Positions 16,713 through 25,304 of a DNA stretch of 64,000 nt are shown piece after piece. Position 1 is the first letter of the stretch, and each line of letters begins with the position of its first letter. The notes below the pieces were generated by a model. It was not told where the DNA came from. It searched no databases and saw only the letters and a list, made by a program, of their open reading frames with translations. The DNA is taken from assembly GCF_900108585.1 (NCBI RefSeq), contig NZ_UESZ01000001.1:2976001-3040000 (forward strand), read 5' to 3'. The DNA is from Branchiibius hedensis. Lineage in GTDB: Bacteria; Actinomycetota; Actinomycetes; Actinomycetales; Dermatophilaceae. Position numbers and translations under genes: made by a program.

Positions 16713-17333
16713 GTGCAGCGATACACAGGGACCCGGTGGCAGTTCGGCGACGTCATCCTGACCCGGGAGATCCATCACGGCGTCGTGTGGCTGGTGACCA
16801 GCGAGTACGTCGTGCAGGACACCGGCGACCGCCTGGTCACCTACATCCCACCCGGAGCCCAGATGGGCTTCCCTGAGCCACACCCGTTGGGCGAACACCC
16901 CTGGAAGGCAAGGGGTCACGACCGCTGGACCGGTCACGGTGCGCTGACGATCGTGAAGACCGGCGAGCCCTGGCAGACCACGGTCTTCTGGAATGGGCCG
17001 GACCGGGAGTTCGAGTGCTGGTACATCGACGTGATCCGACCGATCGAACGGTTCGAGGGCGGCATCGACGGCTCCGACCAAGAACTCGACCTGGTGATCA
17101 GCCCGGATGGGACCGTGGCGGAGAAGGACGTCGAACTCTTCGAGCAGGAAGTGCTCGACGGCCGCTTCACCGAGGCCGAGGCCGTGCAGATCCGCGCCAA
17201 CTTCGCGCGCGTCAAGGCACTCGTCGAGAAGGACGGGGTCCCGGTCGAATCCGATTGGCCGACCTGGGAGCCGCCCGCCGACTGGGGACCGCTGGATCTA
17301 CCGGCGGACTGGCAGCAGCGTCTCGTGGTCTGA
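16713..17333 (+). CDS. DUF402 protein
   Basis: From GTG 16713 the protein has 206 residues (VQRYTGTRWQFGDVILTREI). The core (FWNGPDREFECWYIDVIRPI, then DQELDLVISPDGTVAEKDVE) matches DUF402 proteins, a beta-barrel family that includes nucleoside phosphatases and RNA-associated enzymes. The acidic DxD/E residues used for metal binding are visible in that stretch. It begins 10 bp after the DUF1801 gene and ends 1 bp before the stop of the convergent DUF2207 gene. Confidence 0.8.
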   Translation: MQRYTGTRWQFGDVILTREIHHGVVWLVTSEYVVQDTGDRLVTYIPPGAQMGFPEPHPLGEHPWKARGHDRWTGHGALTIVKTGEPWQTTVFWNGPDREFECWYIDVIRPIERFEGGIDGSDQELDLVISPDGTVAEKDVELFEQEVLDGRFTEAEAVQIRANFARVKALVEKDGVPVESDWPTWEPPADWGPLDLPADWQQRLVV

Positions 17334-17334
17334 A

Positions 17335-18528
17335 TCAGAAGCTGAGGTCGCAGCCGTCGCACCCATCGAGACAACCGTCGCCCGGGACCAGGTCACCGAT
17401 GCCGTCGCCGAGGCTGGACAGCGCGTCACCCAAACCGTCGAAGCCATCGAGCAACCCGGACAGGGCATCACCCGGGTCGACATCGGCCAACGCCGAGAAG
17501 TCGACGGAGCCCACCAGATCGACCAATCCGTCCATCAGATAGAAGATTCCGGGGTCGGCGGCCGCATCCAGCGCCATCCCGAGCGCCGCCTCGGAGCCCT
17601 CCGCGATCCGTGCCGAGCGCAACGCATCGCCCAGCACCTGCGCCACGTGCGGCGCCACACCGAAGGCGACGGCATACGGCAGCATCGAGCGGATCTCGCC
17701 GGCCAGTTCCTCGTGTTTGAGTTGGCCGGCCTCAGCGGTCTTGAGGTACTCCTCGTAGCCCAGCGCCTGGATGCGGGCCGCTGATCCCAGGGCGGTCCGC
17801 GGCGTCCGGCCACGGCCTCGCCAGATGAGCAGGACGCCACCCACGCCGAAGCCGATCCCCAATGGCAGCCACTGCCAATGGTTTTCGGCGACAGCCGACA
17901 CCAGGCCGGCACCGCACCCGATCAGAATGAGCAGCACACCGAGGAAGCTGAGCAGGCCGTTGCGTGCGCGCGGATGCTTGCGATACCAGCCGCGATCGAC
18001 CACCGCCCGGTAGACGGCGATCTCCGCTTTGCGCCAGCGCTGGGCGACGTCGGCCTGCCGCAGCGACCCGAGGAGCACACTGCTGCGACCTGCCAGCAGC
18101 GCGTCCAACAGCACCCGCTCATGCTCGGCCATCGTGTCCTGCCCGACCCCGGTGCGGGTGATCCGCCAGTCGTCCTTGCCCTTGAGGTTGGTCTCCTTCT
18201 CCAGCGTGACGATGCCGCGCAACGCCAGATCGACCAGCGTCGCGGTCAGGTCCCGGCCGTGCACGATCCCGTCGATGACCGTCCCGGACAGTGCCGGGGT
18301 GGAGTTGTCGGGGGCGTTGAAGCGGACGGCGACGGGCCCGGCGTACTCAACCCCTCGACGTACCCGCTCGGTGCGATCCGAGGCCCCGATGCCAGGGGTG
18401 AGCCCGGGCGTGACGTCGGTGAAGATCTCGTCCTTGCGCCGCCAGCGGAAGATCCCGACCGTGACCATCGCGGCCAGGAGAGGCACAACGCCCACGAGGA
18501 TGTCGGCAACGGAAAGACCGGCTGGCAT
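17335..18528 (-). CDS. DUF2207-like membrane protein lacking the extracellular domain
   Basis: The 397 residues match only the C-terminal part of DUF2207 proteins: a first membrane segment (ADILVGVVPLLAAMVTVGIF), a cytoplasmic domain (AVRFNAPDN, then VDLALRGIVTLE), two more membrane segments around residues 190-235 and an acidic Gly/Asp/Cys-rich tail. Full-length relatives have a signal peptide and a secreted N-terminal domain of roughly 200 or more residues; that region is absent, and the next gene upstream is apbE. It may be a naturally short form or a 5'-truncated gene. Function unknown. Confidence 0.75.
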   Translation of the reverse strand: MPAGLSVADILVGVVPLLAAMVTVGIFRWRRKDEIFTDVTPGLTPGIGASDRTERVRRGVEYAGPVAVRFNAPDNSTPALSGTVIDGIVHGRDLTATLVDLALRGIVTLEKETNLKGKDDWRITRTGVGQDTMAEHERVLLDALLAGRSSVLLGSLRQADVAQRWRKAEIAVYRAVVDRGWYRKHPRARNGLLSFLGVLLILIGCGAGLVSAVAENHWQWLPLGIGFGVGGVLLIWRGRGRTPRTALGSAARIQALGYEEYLKTAEAGQLKHEELAGEIRSMLPYAVAFGVAPHVAQVLGDALRSARIAEGSEAALGMALDAAADPGIFYLMDGLVDLVGSVDFSALADVDPGDALSGLLDGFDGLGDALSSLGDGIGDLVPGDGCLDGCDGCDLSF

Positions 18529-18559
18529 GGCCCTACCTTAATGAAACCTGGGAGCCCGC

Positions 18560-19309
18560 TCAGGGCAGTTCCAGGCTCCGGTACGCCGACCATCGCCGCC
18601 CGCCGTCCCGCACCGCCCGCTGGAGTGCAGTGGGGTCGATGAAACACGCAGTCGCCCAGATGTCGGCCCACATCAACGACGGCCCACTCACCGTGGCACT
18701 GCCGGGGCGGTCCACGAACGAACCGGTGCGCGGATCGACGATGTGCCGACCTCGCGCACTGTTGCCGGAAGTCGCCACCGCAGCGGTCTCCACCTCGACG
18801 ACGCCCGCGACGCTGCCGACGTCATGCGGATCCTGCAGGCCGACCCGCCACGGGGCGCGCAGGTGCTCGCTGCGCGCACCCAACCCGCACACGACATCGC
18901 CACCACCGTTGCAGCAGAAGCTGACCGAGGGAACCTCCCGCAACGCATCGACCGCCCGCTCGAGAGCCCATCCCTTCACCAATCCGGTGGGATCCCAGCC
19001 GCGGCTGCCGTCCGGGCCGGTGAGTTCCGTCGCGAAGAGACCACCGGTCGCTGCGACCGCCTCGTCGGTGAGGTCGTGGGCTCGCACCAGCCAGGGGTGC
19101 GCTTCGCGCAGATCCAGTTCACCGCGGCGTACCCGGATCAGGTCGCTGTCGGCCCGGTAGGTGCTGAACACCTGATCAAAGCGCCGCAGCGTGGCGAACA
19201 TCGTGCCGACGGCCTCCTCGAGATCCGGCCGGGGCCCTTGCTCGGTCCGCACGTGCAGGGAGATGGGCAAGCCCATGATCTGCTCGACCCAGACCCGCGG
19301 TGGGTTCAC
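18560..19309 (-). CDS. apbE: FAD:protein FMN transferase
   Basis: ApbE covalently attaches FMN to a threonine of partner flavoproteins. Family motifs are present: MGLPISLHV at the start, FSTYRADSDLIRV, the GGDVVCGLG flavin-binding loop, the AAVATSGNSARGRHIVDPRTG region and a late acidic site in MWADIWATACF. GTG 19309 overlaps the stop of the FMN-binding protein gene (GTGA). The neighbour is its obvious substrate, so the two plus the ferric-reductase-like protein form a flavin-based electron-transfer unit. At 249 residues it is a little short, without a lipoprotein signal, so probably cytoplasmic or at the membrane face. Confidence 0.9.
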   Translation of the reverse strand: MNPPRVWVEQIMGLPISLHVRTEQGPRPDLEEAVGTMFATLRRFDQVFSTYRADSDLIRVRRGELDLREAHPWLVRAHDLTDEAVAATGGLFATELTGPDGSRGWDPTGLVKGWALERAVDALREVPSVSFCCNGGGDVVCGLGARSEHLRAPWRVGLQDPHDVGSVAGVVEVETAAVATSGNSARGRHIVDPRTGSFVDRPGSATVSGPSLMWADIWATACFIDPTALQRAVRDGGRRWSAYRSLELP

Positions 19310-19794
19310 CCCAGACCGGCCTTGTCGATCGCCGACTGAAGGCTGCTGAGGTAACCGTCCGAGGTGACGGTCGCACCGGAGACCGTGTCGATCTGCGCGC
19401 TCTGCGCCGAGATCGTCTCCTGCTTCAGGATCGGCAGCGCCTGGGCGTTGATCTCCTCATCGCGACCGTTGCCGTTGGGGTACTGCACAACGTCGACCGC
19501 GGTGATCTTGCCGCTGGCCACGGTGATCGCGACTTGCACCGGCCCCCAACGGGTTTGGGCAACGTCACCGGTGTAGGTACCCGACGAAGACGCCGACGTC
19601 GCCGTCTCGGACGAGGTGGCACCGCCGGACGGCGAGGTGCCGCTCGCGCTGGTACCAGGACTCGAGGGTGCGGCCGCCTGGGTCACCGACGTCTGCGGGG
19701 CGACGGCTTGGGCGCCCACGGTCGATGTGCGGTAGCTGAACAGCAACACCAGGATGGTCACAGTGCCCATCAGCCAGAAGGTGATTCGGCGCAT
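19306..19794 (-). CDS. Membrane-anchored FMN-binding protein with flavinylation motif
   Basis: The 162-residue protein has an N-terminal membrane anchor (FWLMGTVTILVLLFS), a Ser/Thr/Ala-rich linker to about residue 72, then an FMN-binding domain. SGATVTS near residues 139-145 is the motif in which ApbE-type enzymes attach FMN to the threonine of the SGAT. ATG 19794 was chosen because it overlaps the upstream gene's stop (ATGA); the longer frame upstream is the shadow of that gene. It probably relays electrons at the outer face of the membrane. Confidence 0.88.
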   Translation of the reverse strand: MRRITFWLMGTVTILVLLFSYRTSTVGAQAVAPQTSVTQAAAPSSPGTSASGTSPSGGATSSETATSASSSGTYTGDVAQTRWGPVQVAITVASGKITAVDVVQYPNGNGRDEEINAQALPILKQETISAQSAQIDTVSGATVTSDGYLSSLQSAIDKAGLG

Positions 19795-21206
19795 CAGATC
19801 TCGAACCTTTCGCAGTGCACCTGCGCTGCAGGCACACCGGCCCGGCGCAGAGCGCGCAACACCGCATCGGTCCACGCACCCGGCCCGCAGACGAAGACGT
19901 CGCGCTCGGCAATGTCCGGGCACAGCGCCCGCAGCGCGTCGACGTCGGACCAGGCTGCGTGCGAGGCGGGTTGCCAACTGTCGCGACCCGGAATCCGGTG
20001 GCCCAGGAGCAAGTAGTGCTGGGCTCCGCGAGACCGGGCTAGTTGGTTGATCTCGCTCGCCAGCACCGCTTCGGGCTCCGAGCGGGCGCGCTGCACGATC
20101 GTGACGGCACCCCCGTCGTGGGGTAGCGCCTCCAGCAGCGCCCGCAACGGAGTGATCCCGACGCCGGCGCCGATGAGCAGGGTGTCGCGACGAGTCCGGG
20201 CACCGGGGTGCATCCGGCCGTACGGACCCTCGATCAGCACCTTCGTGCCGGGTCGCAGCGTCGCCAATCGCGCGGTGCCGTCCCCCACCACCGCGGCAGT
20301 GAACCGCATTGAATCAGGTCGGGGTGCGGCCGACAGAGAGAACGGGTTGGCGCGGGTCCAACCCGGACCATCCAGGAACCGCCACTGGAAGAACTGACCT
20401 CCCCGGGCCCGCAGTTGCCGCACACCACGACCACCAACGACCACGCTGACGATGCCGGGCCCGTCGGGGTAGACCGCGAGCACGCGAAGCGAGGCCCGGC
20501 ACGACCGCCACAGCGGCACCACCACCCGGAAGACCAGGAACAGCGCGGCAGTGAGTGCCCACAACCCCCACCAGAACACCGTCGCGACCGGCGAGGTCAG
20601 GAAGTCCTGCCCGCTCCATAGCTGGTGCGGCAACACCAGACCGGCACCGAGATAGCCGTAGAGGTGGATCAGATGCCACGACTCGTACCGCAGCCGTCGC
20701 CGGGCAGCGCGGATCGAGGTGAAGACGACCAGGCACAGCGCGACAGTGCCTGCGACGGCGAGCAGCATGCCCGGGTAGTTGAGGGTGAGATCCACGGCAG
20801 TCGACCACACCTGCGCGGGCTGCGCCGCGGCGTACCCGATGGTGATCAAGACGATGTGCACGAGCATCCCGGTGAAACTGGTCAACCCCACCAGGCGGTG
20901 ACCACGGGCGAGTTCGTCCTGACCCCAGGCCTGTTCGAGCCAGGGCACGCGGCTCATCATCACCAGTTGGATCAGCAGAGCCGCTGAGGCGAGCAGCCCG
21001 GTCAGTCGGCCGAGGCTGGTGAAGAAGCCGGTCGCCGACGACCCCGCCTCCTGGATGCCGCCACCGCTGACCCACAACGCGGTGACGCCGAGCATGACCA
21101 GCCACGCGAGCGCGAGGCTGACCTGCGCAGCCACCCGCCCCGACCCGACCGCGGGATGCTGGACGGCGTGGCGCACCCGCTGATCGGGCATCACGTCACT
21201 GCTCAC
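19794..21206 (-). CDS. Ferric-reductase-like transmembrane flavoprotein (FAD/NAD(P) oxidoreductase)
   Basis: The first 230 or so residues are a multi-helix membrane domain of ferric-reductase type, with histidines likely to bind haem in GHRLVGLTSFTGMLVHI and ESWHLIHLYGY. The rest is a ferredoxin-reductase module: ANPFSLSAAPRP (FAD), LIGAGVGITPLRALL (NAD(P) phosphate) and DVFVCGPGAWTDAVLRALR at the end. It should pass electrons from NAD(P)H across the membrane, here to the flavinylated protein encoded directly behind it. It heads the three-gene operon with 4-bp overlaps. Confidence 0.88.
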   Translation of the reverse strand: MSSDVMPDQRVRHAVQHPAVGSGRVAAQVSLALAWLVMLGVTALWVSGGGIQEAGSSATGFFTSLGRLTGLLASAALLIQLVMMSRVPWLEQAWGQDELARGHRLVGLTSFTGMLVHIVLITIGYAAAQPAQVWSTAVDLTLNYPGMLLAVAGTVALCLVVFTSIRAARRRLRYESWHLIHLYGYLGAGLVLPHQLWSGQDFLTSPVATVFWWGLWALTAALFLVFRVVVPLWRSCRASLRVLAVYPDGPGIVSVVVGGRGVRQLRARGGQFFQWRFLDGPGWTRANPFSLSAAPRPDSMRFTAAVVGDGTARLATLRPGTKVLIEGPYGRMHPGARTRRDTLLIGAGVGITPLRALLEALPHDGGAVTIVQRARSEPEAVLASEINQLARSRGAQHYLLLGHRIPGRDSWQPASHAAWSDVDALRALCPDIAERDVFVCGPGAWTDAVLRALRRAGVPAAQVHCERFEI

Positions 21207-21270
21207 AACGCACAGCCTGACCAGCTCCGCAGGGGCCGTCCTTGTAACGAACTGTGCGCCTGCTGTGGCG

Positions 21271-22130
21271 TCAGGCGAACCGCAGGATGCTGATACCCCC
21301 GGCGATCAGGCAGTACACGACGAAGGGGTAGAGCGTGCGGGTGTGGAAGTAGCGGGTCAGGAACCTCGTGGACAAGTACGCGCACACAAACGCGACGATC
21401 GAACCCGCGAGGATCTGCCCGCCGATGCCCTGGCCCTCGGGGCCGAAGAGCTCCGGGATCTTCAGGACACCGGCCGCCAGAATCACCGGCGTGGCCAGCA
21501 GGAAGGCAAACCGGGTCGCCTTCTCGTGATCGAGTCCGCGCAACAGCCCGGTCGAGATGGTGGCGCCCGATCGGGAGAAGCCGGGCAACAGGGCGATCGC
21601 CTGTGAGGCGCCGATGATGGTGGCATTGACCCAGCCAAGGTCGCGCAGCGCCAGACCGCGGCCCCGTGCCCTGCGGGTCAGCAATTCCGCCGCGAGCAGC
21701 AGAAAACCGTTGAGGGTCAGGAAGATTGCGGCGTACAGCGGTTTGGCGAACACCACTCGTAACGACTTGTCCAGTGCCAGCCCGATGAGGCACACCGGGA
21801 TCGTGCCGAGGATCAGCCACCACGCCAACCGGGACCGGGGCGTGGTCAGTCGGCGCTCGCGGGCCAGATCGCCGACGCCGGCCAGGATCGCGACCCAGTC
21901 CTTGCGGTAGAAGACGATCAGTGCCAGTGCCGTCGCGACGTGCAGCGCCACGATGAAGGCGAGGTACGGCGTGTGGCCGCGTGCTGACTGTTGGGTCACC
22001 AGATCCGACCAACTGCCGCCGATCCACGCCGGCACCAGGATCGAGTGGCCAGGCTGGAGACGGGGAAGAGTTCGGCGACGCCCTGGATGGCACCCATCAC
22101 CAGCGCCTGGGGATAGCTCAGGTCGGTCAT
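21271..22130 (-). pseudogene. uppP: Undecaprenyl-diphosphatase, frameshifted near the start
   Basis: Most of the gene is intact in one frame (HSILVPAWIGGSWSDLV to the end), including the PGFSRSGATISTGLLRG catalytic motif and about seven membrane segments. The true N-terminus is in the neighbouring frame: ATG 22130 gives MTDLSYPQALVMGAIQGVAE then LFPVSSL, the other half of the catalytic site. The frames would join as SSLGHSIL if one more G were present at about 22049-22051. So either a one-base deletion has killed the gene or it is a sequencing error. UppP recycles the undecaprenyl carrier for cell-wall synthesis, and a second copy may exist elsewhere. ATG 22130 overlaps the stop of the upstream gene. 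Confidence 0.88.
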
Positions 22131-22897
22131 CACACGCTTTCATCGCTCGAACTCACCAGATGGGCCACGCCCTCGTACCGGTTCGCGACCCGGATCAGCA
22201 TGAGGGTGAAAGCTGCGAACAAACCGAGTGCGACCAGGCCGTCACCCCAGCCGCGACCACCGCCGTGACCGGCCGGCTTGCCCAGATAGTCGGCGACCGA
22301 GGCACCGAACGGGCGGGTCAGCACGTACGCCGACCAAAAGGTCACCGTCACACCCCACCGCGCGCGGTGGTGCAGCAGAAGGGTCGCCGCGAACAGCACT
22401 CCGAACAGCACCGCGGACGCCAGGTAGCCCAGGCCGAGGCTGAAGGCGGCGAAGTCACCCAGCGCCGTACCCAGTGCGAAAGCGGCACCGACGGCGCACC
22501 AGTAGTACACCTCGGGCCGTCCCGCGGTCACGGTGTGGATGTCGATGGTGCCGGTCGCGCGGTGCCACAACAGGAAGACCAGTGCCAGCGCGGCGGCGTA
22601 GACGGTGGACGTGACCGGGTAGGGCACCCCGAGGACGACGTGCATTCCGTCGGCCAGCATCGTCCCGAAGACCGCGATCGCGGCGGCGAAGAGCCAGTAC
22701 GGCACGGGTTGGTAGCTGCGGGTGCGAAGTTGAAGCGCTCCCCCGAGCACCAGCAGAAGCACTCCGACGACACCGGCGAGGACGACACTGCGACCGGCCA
22801 GGTAGTCCGACAGCGCCTCACCACCTGCCGTGGTGAGCAACTTGAGGATCCAGAAGTCGCGATCGATCGTCGGAACTTTGATCAAGGGGCCGGACAC
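22130..22897 (-). CDS. COG4705-like integral membrane protein
   Basis: The 255-residue protein has about seven hydrophobic segments, beginning after a soluble stretch with VPTIDRDFWILKLLTTAGGE. It resembles the COG4705 group of uncharacterised bacterial membrane proteins, which contain two similar halves (compare WILKLLTTAGGEALSDYLAG with FWSAYVLTRPFGASVADYLG). Start is GTG 22897. Its stop overlaps the uppP start codon (ATGA), so the two form an operon. Confidence 0.75.
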   Translation of the reverse strand: MSGPLIKVPTIDRDFWILKLLTTAGGEALSDYLAGRSVVLAGVVGVLLLVLGGALQLRTRSYQPVPYWLFAAAIAVFGTMLADGMHVVLGVPYPVTSTVYAAALALVFLLWHRATGTIDIHTVTAGRPEVYYWCAVGAAFALGTALGDFAAFSLGLGYLASAVLFGVLFAATLLLHHRARWGVTVTFWSAYVLTRPFGASVADYLGKPAGHGGGRGWGDGLVALGLFAAFTLMLIRVANRYEGVAHLVSSSDESV

Positions 22898-22983
22898 CTC
22901 ACGGACAGTAGGCGGCTGACCGGTCGCAGCACATCAGCCAGCGGGCCGAACCTGCCCGCTGCGGGCTACGACCCTGGTCGTAC

Positions 22984-23640
22984 TCAACCAATCAGACCCG
23001 CACGGTAGGCCAGGATGACGATCTGGACGCGGTCGCGCAGTTCCAGCTTGGCCAGGATGCGACCGATGTGCACCTTCACCGTGCCCTCGGACAGGAACAG
23101 GTGCGCCGCAATCTCGGGGTTGGTCATACCCGACGCGACAAGTCCCAACACTTCGAGTTCCCGGGCAGTCAACGCCTGGGTGATCCGGCGGCGCTCCGCT
23201 TCGGTGCGCGGATCGGGCAACGCATCCGCGACGGCGTCGAGCATGGTGCGGGTGACCTGCGGCGAGAGAGCGGCCTCTCCGCCGGCGACCGCCCGGATGG
23301 CCGCGACCAAGGCCGGCGGCTCCACATCCTTCAGCAGGAAACCCGCTGCGCCACTGCGTAATCCGGCGAACACGTACTCATCGAGTTGGAACGTCGTCAG
23401 GATGATGACCTTGGTCTGCGGTGCCGTTCGGGTGATCTCGGCGGTCGCCGCGATGCCATCCATCTCCGGCATCCGCACGTCCATCAGCACCACATCGGGG
23501 TTGTGCCGGCGCACCTCCACCAACGCTTCGCGGCCCGTGCCTGCCTCGGCAACGACCGTCAGGTCCGGCTCAGCGTCGAGCACCATCCGGTAGCCCAGAC
23601 GCAACAAGGGCTGGTCGTCCGCCAGCAGCAGCCGGATCAT
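22984..23640 (-). CDS. LuxR-family response regulator
   Basis: Receiver domain at residues 1-120 with the phosphorylated Asp54 (VVLMDVRMPEMDG), acidic pair Asp8/Asp9, and Lys in FLLKD. A LuxR helix-turn-helix follows at about 150-215 (LTARELEVLGLVASGMTNPE, then EGTVKVHIGRIL). ATG 23640 lies in the 4-bp overlap with the kinase gene, which makes the pair translationally coupled. Targets are unknown; nearby candidates are the COG4705/uppP pair just downstream. Confidence 0.92.
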   Translation of the reverse strand: MIRLLLADDQPLLRLGYRMVLDAEPDLTVVAEAGTGREALVEVRRHNPDVVLMDVRMPEMDGIAATAEITRTAPQTKVIILTTFQLDEYVFAGLRSGAAGFLLKDVEPPALVAAIRAVAGGEAALSPQVTRTMLDAVADALPDPRTEAERRRITQALTARELEVLGLVASGMTNPEIAAHLFLSEGTVKVHIGRILAKLELRDRVQIVILAYRAGLIG

Positions 23641-24725
23641 CGTGTGCTCACGGGCAGCGTGGCGTGCACCCGCCAACCATCGTCATGTGGTCCAGCCGTG
23701 AACCTACCGCCCTGTGCGGCAACCCGTTCGGCCATTCCGGAGATGCCACGACCGGCCGGGTGCGACAGCGGGCGCCGGGCGCCGCGGTCGGTGACGTCGA
23801 CGGTGACCTGTGGCTCGGCGTACGTGACGGTGACCTCGACGCTCGCCGGACGTTGCGCGTGTTTGAGGGTGTTGGTCAGTGCTTCCTGTACGACGCGCCG
23901 CACCACCTCATCGACGTCACCGGGGCCGGGCGCGGCCGGCCCGTCGACGTGGACCCGCACCGGTACACCGGCCAGTCGGATCGGGGCCGCGATCTGCTCC
24001 AGACCGGCCGGGACATCGGCGGTGGAAGAGGCGAACACCGTGACGAGAGAACGGGTCTCGGCCAGCGCCTGGCGTCCGGTAGCCGACAGCTGGCGCAGCG
24101 CCTCCTCCGGCCGCTGGCCGTGCTCGATGGCGACCTGGGCACCGTCGGCGAGCGCGATCATCACCGCCAGGTGGTGCCCGACCACATCGTGCATGTCACG
24201 GGCGATCCGGGCTCGTTCGAGTTGCTCGGCCCGCTGGGTGAGTTGGGCCAGATGCGCTGAGCGTTCCCGCAGGTAGACCCCCAGCAGCACCGCGGCGAGG
24301 ATCGCGATGTTGAGCAGGATGCCGAGCAGCAACGAGTGCTTCGACCACTTCAGCACGGCGAGGATCACGCCGACCTCGAGGATGACGACCGCAGCAACGA
24401 CGGCCCATGTGATACGCCGCACGACCAACGTCGTGAGCACCACCAGCAACGACACGTCGCTGAGCACGCGCACGTCGAGCCACCACTGCACCGCAGCGAA
24501 GACCGATAGCACCGCGAAAACCGCTACGGGATAACGGCTCTGGACCAGGACGGGTGCGCTCATGGCCACGAGCGCGACCACAACCTTGAGGTTCCAGCCA
24601 CCGTGCGCGATCACCTCGGGCAGGCCGATGAGCAAGCACCCGAGCGCGAGCAACCCGTCGCGGGCCGATGGCGACAGCGTGCCCAGCCGGTGCGCGGCCG
24701 TCGCGACAGGGCTCTCACTGCTCAC
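23637..24725 (-). CDS. Two-component sensor histidine kinase (HisKA_3 type)
   Basis: The 362-residue kinase has an N-terminal membrane domain of about five segments with almost no extracellular loop, which suggests sensing within or at the membrane. The HisKA_3 segment is RARIARDMHDVVGHHLAVMI, with the phospho-accepting His. The ATPase domain follows with EALTNTLKHA (N box) and a GRGISGMAERV glycine box. It is a GTG start, encoded directly before its response regulator. Confidence 0.9.
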   Translation of the reverse strand: MSSESPVATAAHRLGTLSPSARDGLLALGCLLIGLPEVIAHGGWNLKVVVALVAMSAPVLVQSRYPVAVFAVLSVFAAVQWWLDVRVLSDVSLLVVLTTLVVRRITWAVVAAVVILEVGVILAVLKWSKHSLLLGILLNIAILAAVLLGVYLRERSAHLAQLTQRAEQLERARIARDMHDVVGHHLAVMIALADGAQVAIEHGQRPEEALRQLSATGRQALAETRSLVTVFASSTADVPAGLEQIAAPIRLAGVPVRVHVDGPAAPGPGDVDEVVRRVVQEALTNTLKHAQRPASVEVTVTYAEPQVTVDVTDRGARRPLSHPAGRGISGMAERVAAQGGRFTAGPHDDGWRVHATLPVSTR

Positions 24726-24884
24726 CCTCTGACCGTAACCGGCAGACCGGGCCTGTCGCGGCGTACTTGCGTCGGAGGGCCCCTACGACCTGGGTCATAG
24801 GTGGCGATCGACCCCATCGGAGATCGGTCTACATCTGGCCCGGATTCGTTGCCAGGCGTCGAGGGCGAACCGCACGGTTGCTGG

Positions 24885-25304
24885 GTGACCACGAAACGCG
24901 ACTGGCTGATTGCCACCACCCTGCTCGGACTGACCGCCCTGCTCATCGTGCTCCAGGGCCTGTGGGCCGGGCTCTTCTTGTCCACGGACCCTCGCTCCGA
25001 CTCCTGGGTCCACGTGCACGACCTCGGGGCGTGGGCCACGTTGCTGTGCTCGCTCGCCGCCGCGGCGTGGGTGACGCTGCGGCTGCGCAGTGACCGCCCG
25101 CTCTGGATCGGCAGCATCGTGTTGGTGCTCGCCGTCGCCGGCGAGGCGCACCTGGGTGGCCAGATCACCGACAACGGTGACGACGGTCTGACTGCGCTGC
25201 ACGTGCCGCTGGCGATGGCGCTGGTGGCCCTGGGTGTGTGGCTGCCGCTGCGTGCCGGCCGCCGGGTGCGCGGCGTGCAGACTTCGGCCATGCTGGATGC
25301 GTGA
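24885..25304 (+). CDS. Small integral membrane protein, unknown
   Basis: From GTG 24885 (VTTKRDWLIATTLLGLTALL) the 139-residue protein has four hydrophobic segments. I recognise no family. Its stop overlaps the GTG of the methyltransferase gene (GTGA), which supports translation of this frame and of this start region. A longer start at 24801 gives a proline-rich, non-membrane leader that looks non-coding. Confidence 0.6.
   Translation: MTTKRDWLIATTLLGLTALLIVLQGLWAGLFLSTDPRSDSWVHVHDLGAWATLLCSLAAAAWVTLRLRSDRPLWIGSIVLVLAVAGEAHLGGQITDNGDDGLTALHVPLAMALVALGVWLPLRAGRRVRGVQTSAMLDA

Noticed and set aside
23386-24276. Plus-strand ORFs opposite the two-component genes
   Set aside because: Shadows of the histidine kinase and response regulator, which have clear catalytic motifs on the minus strand.
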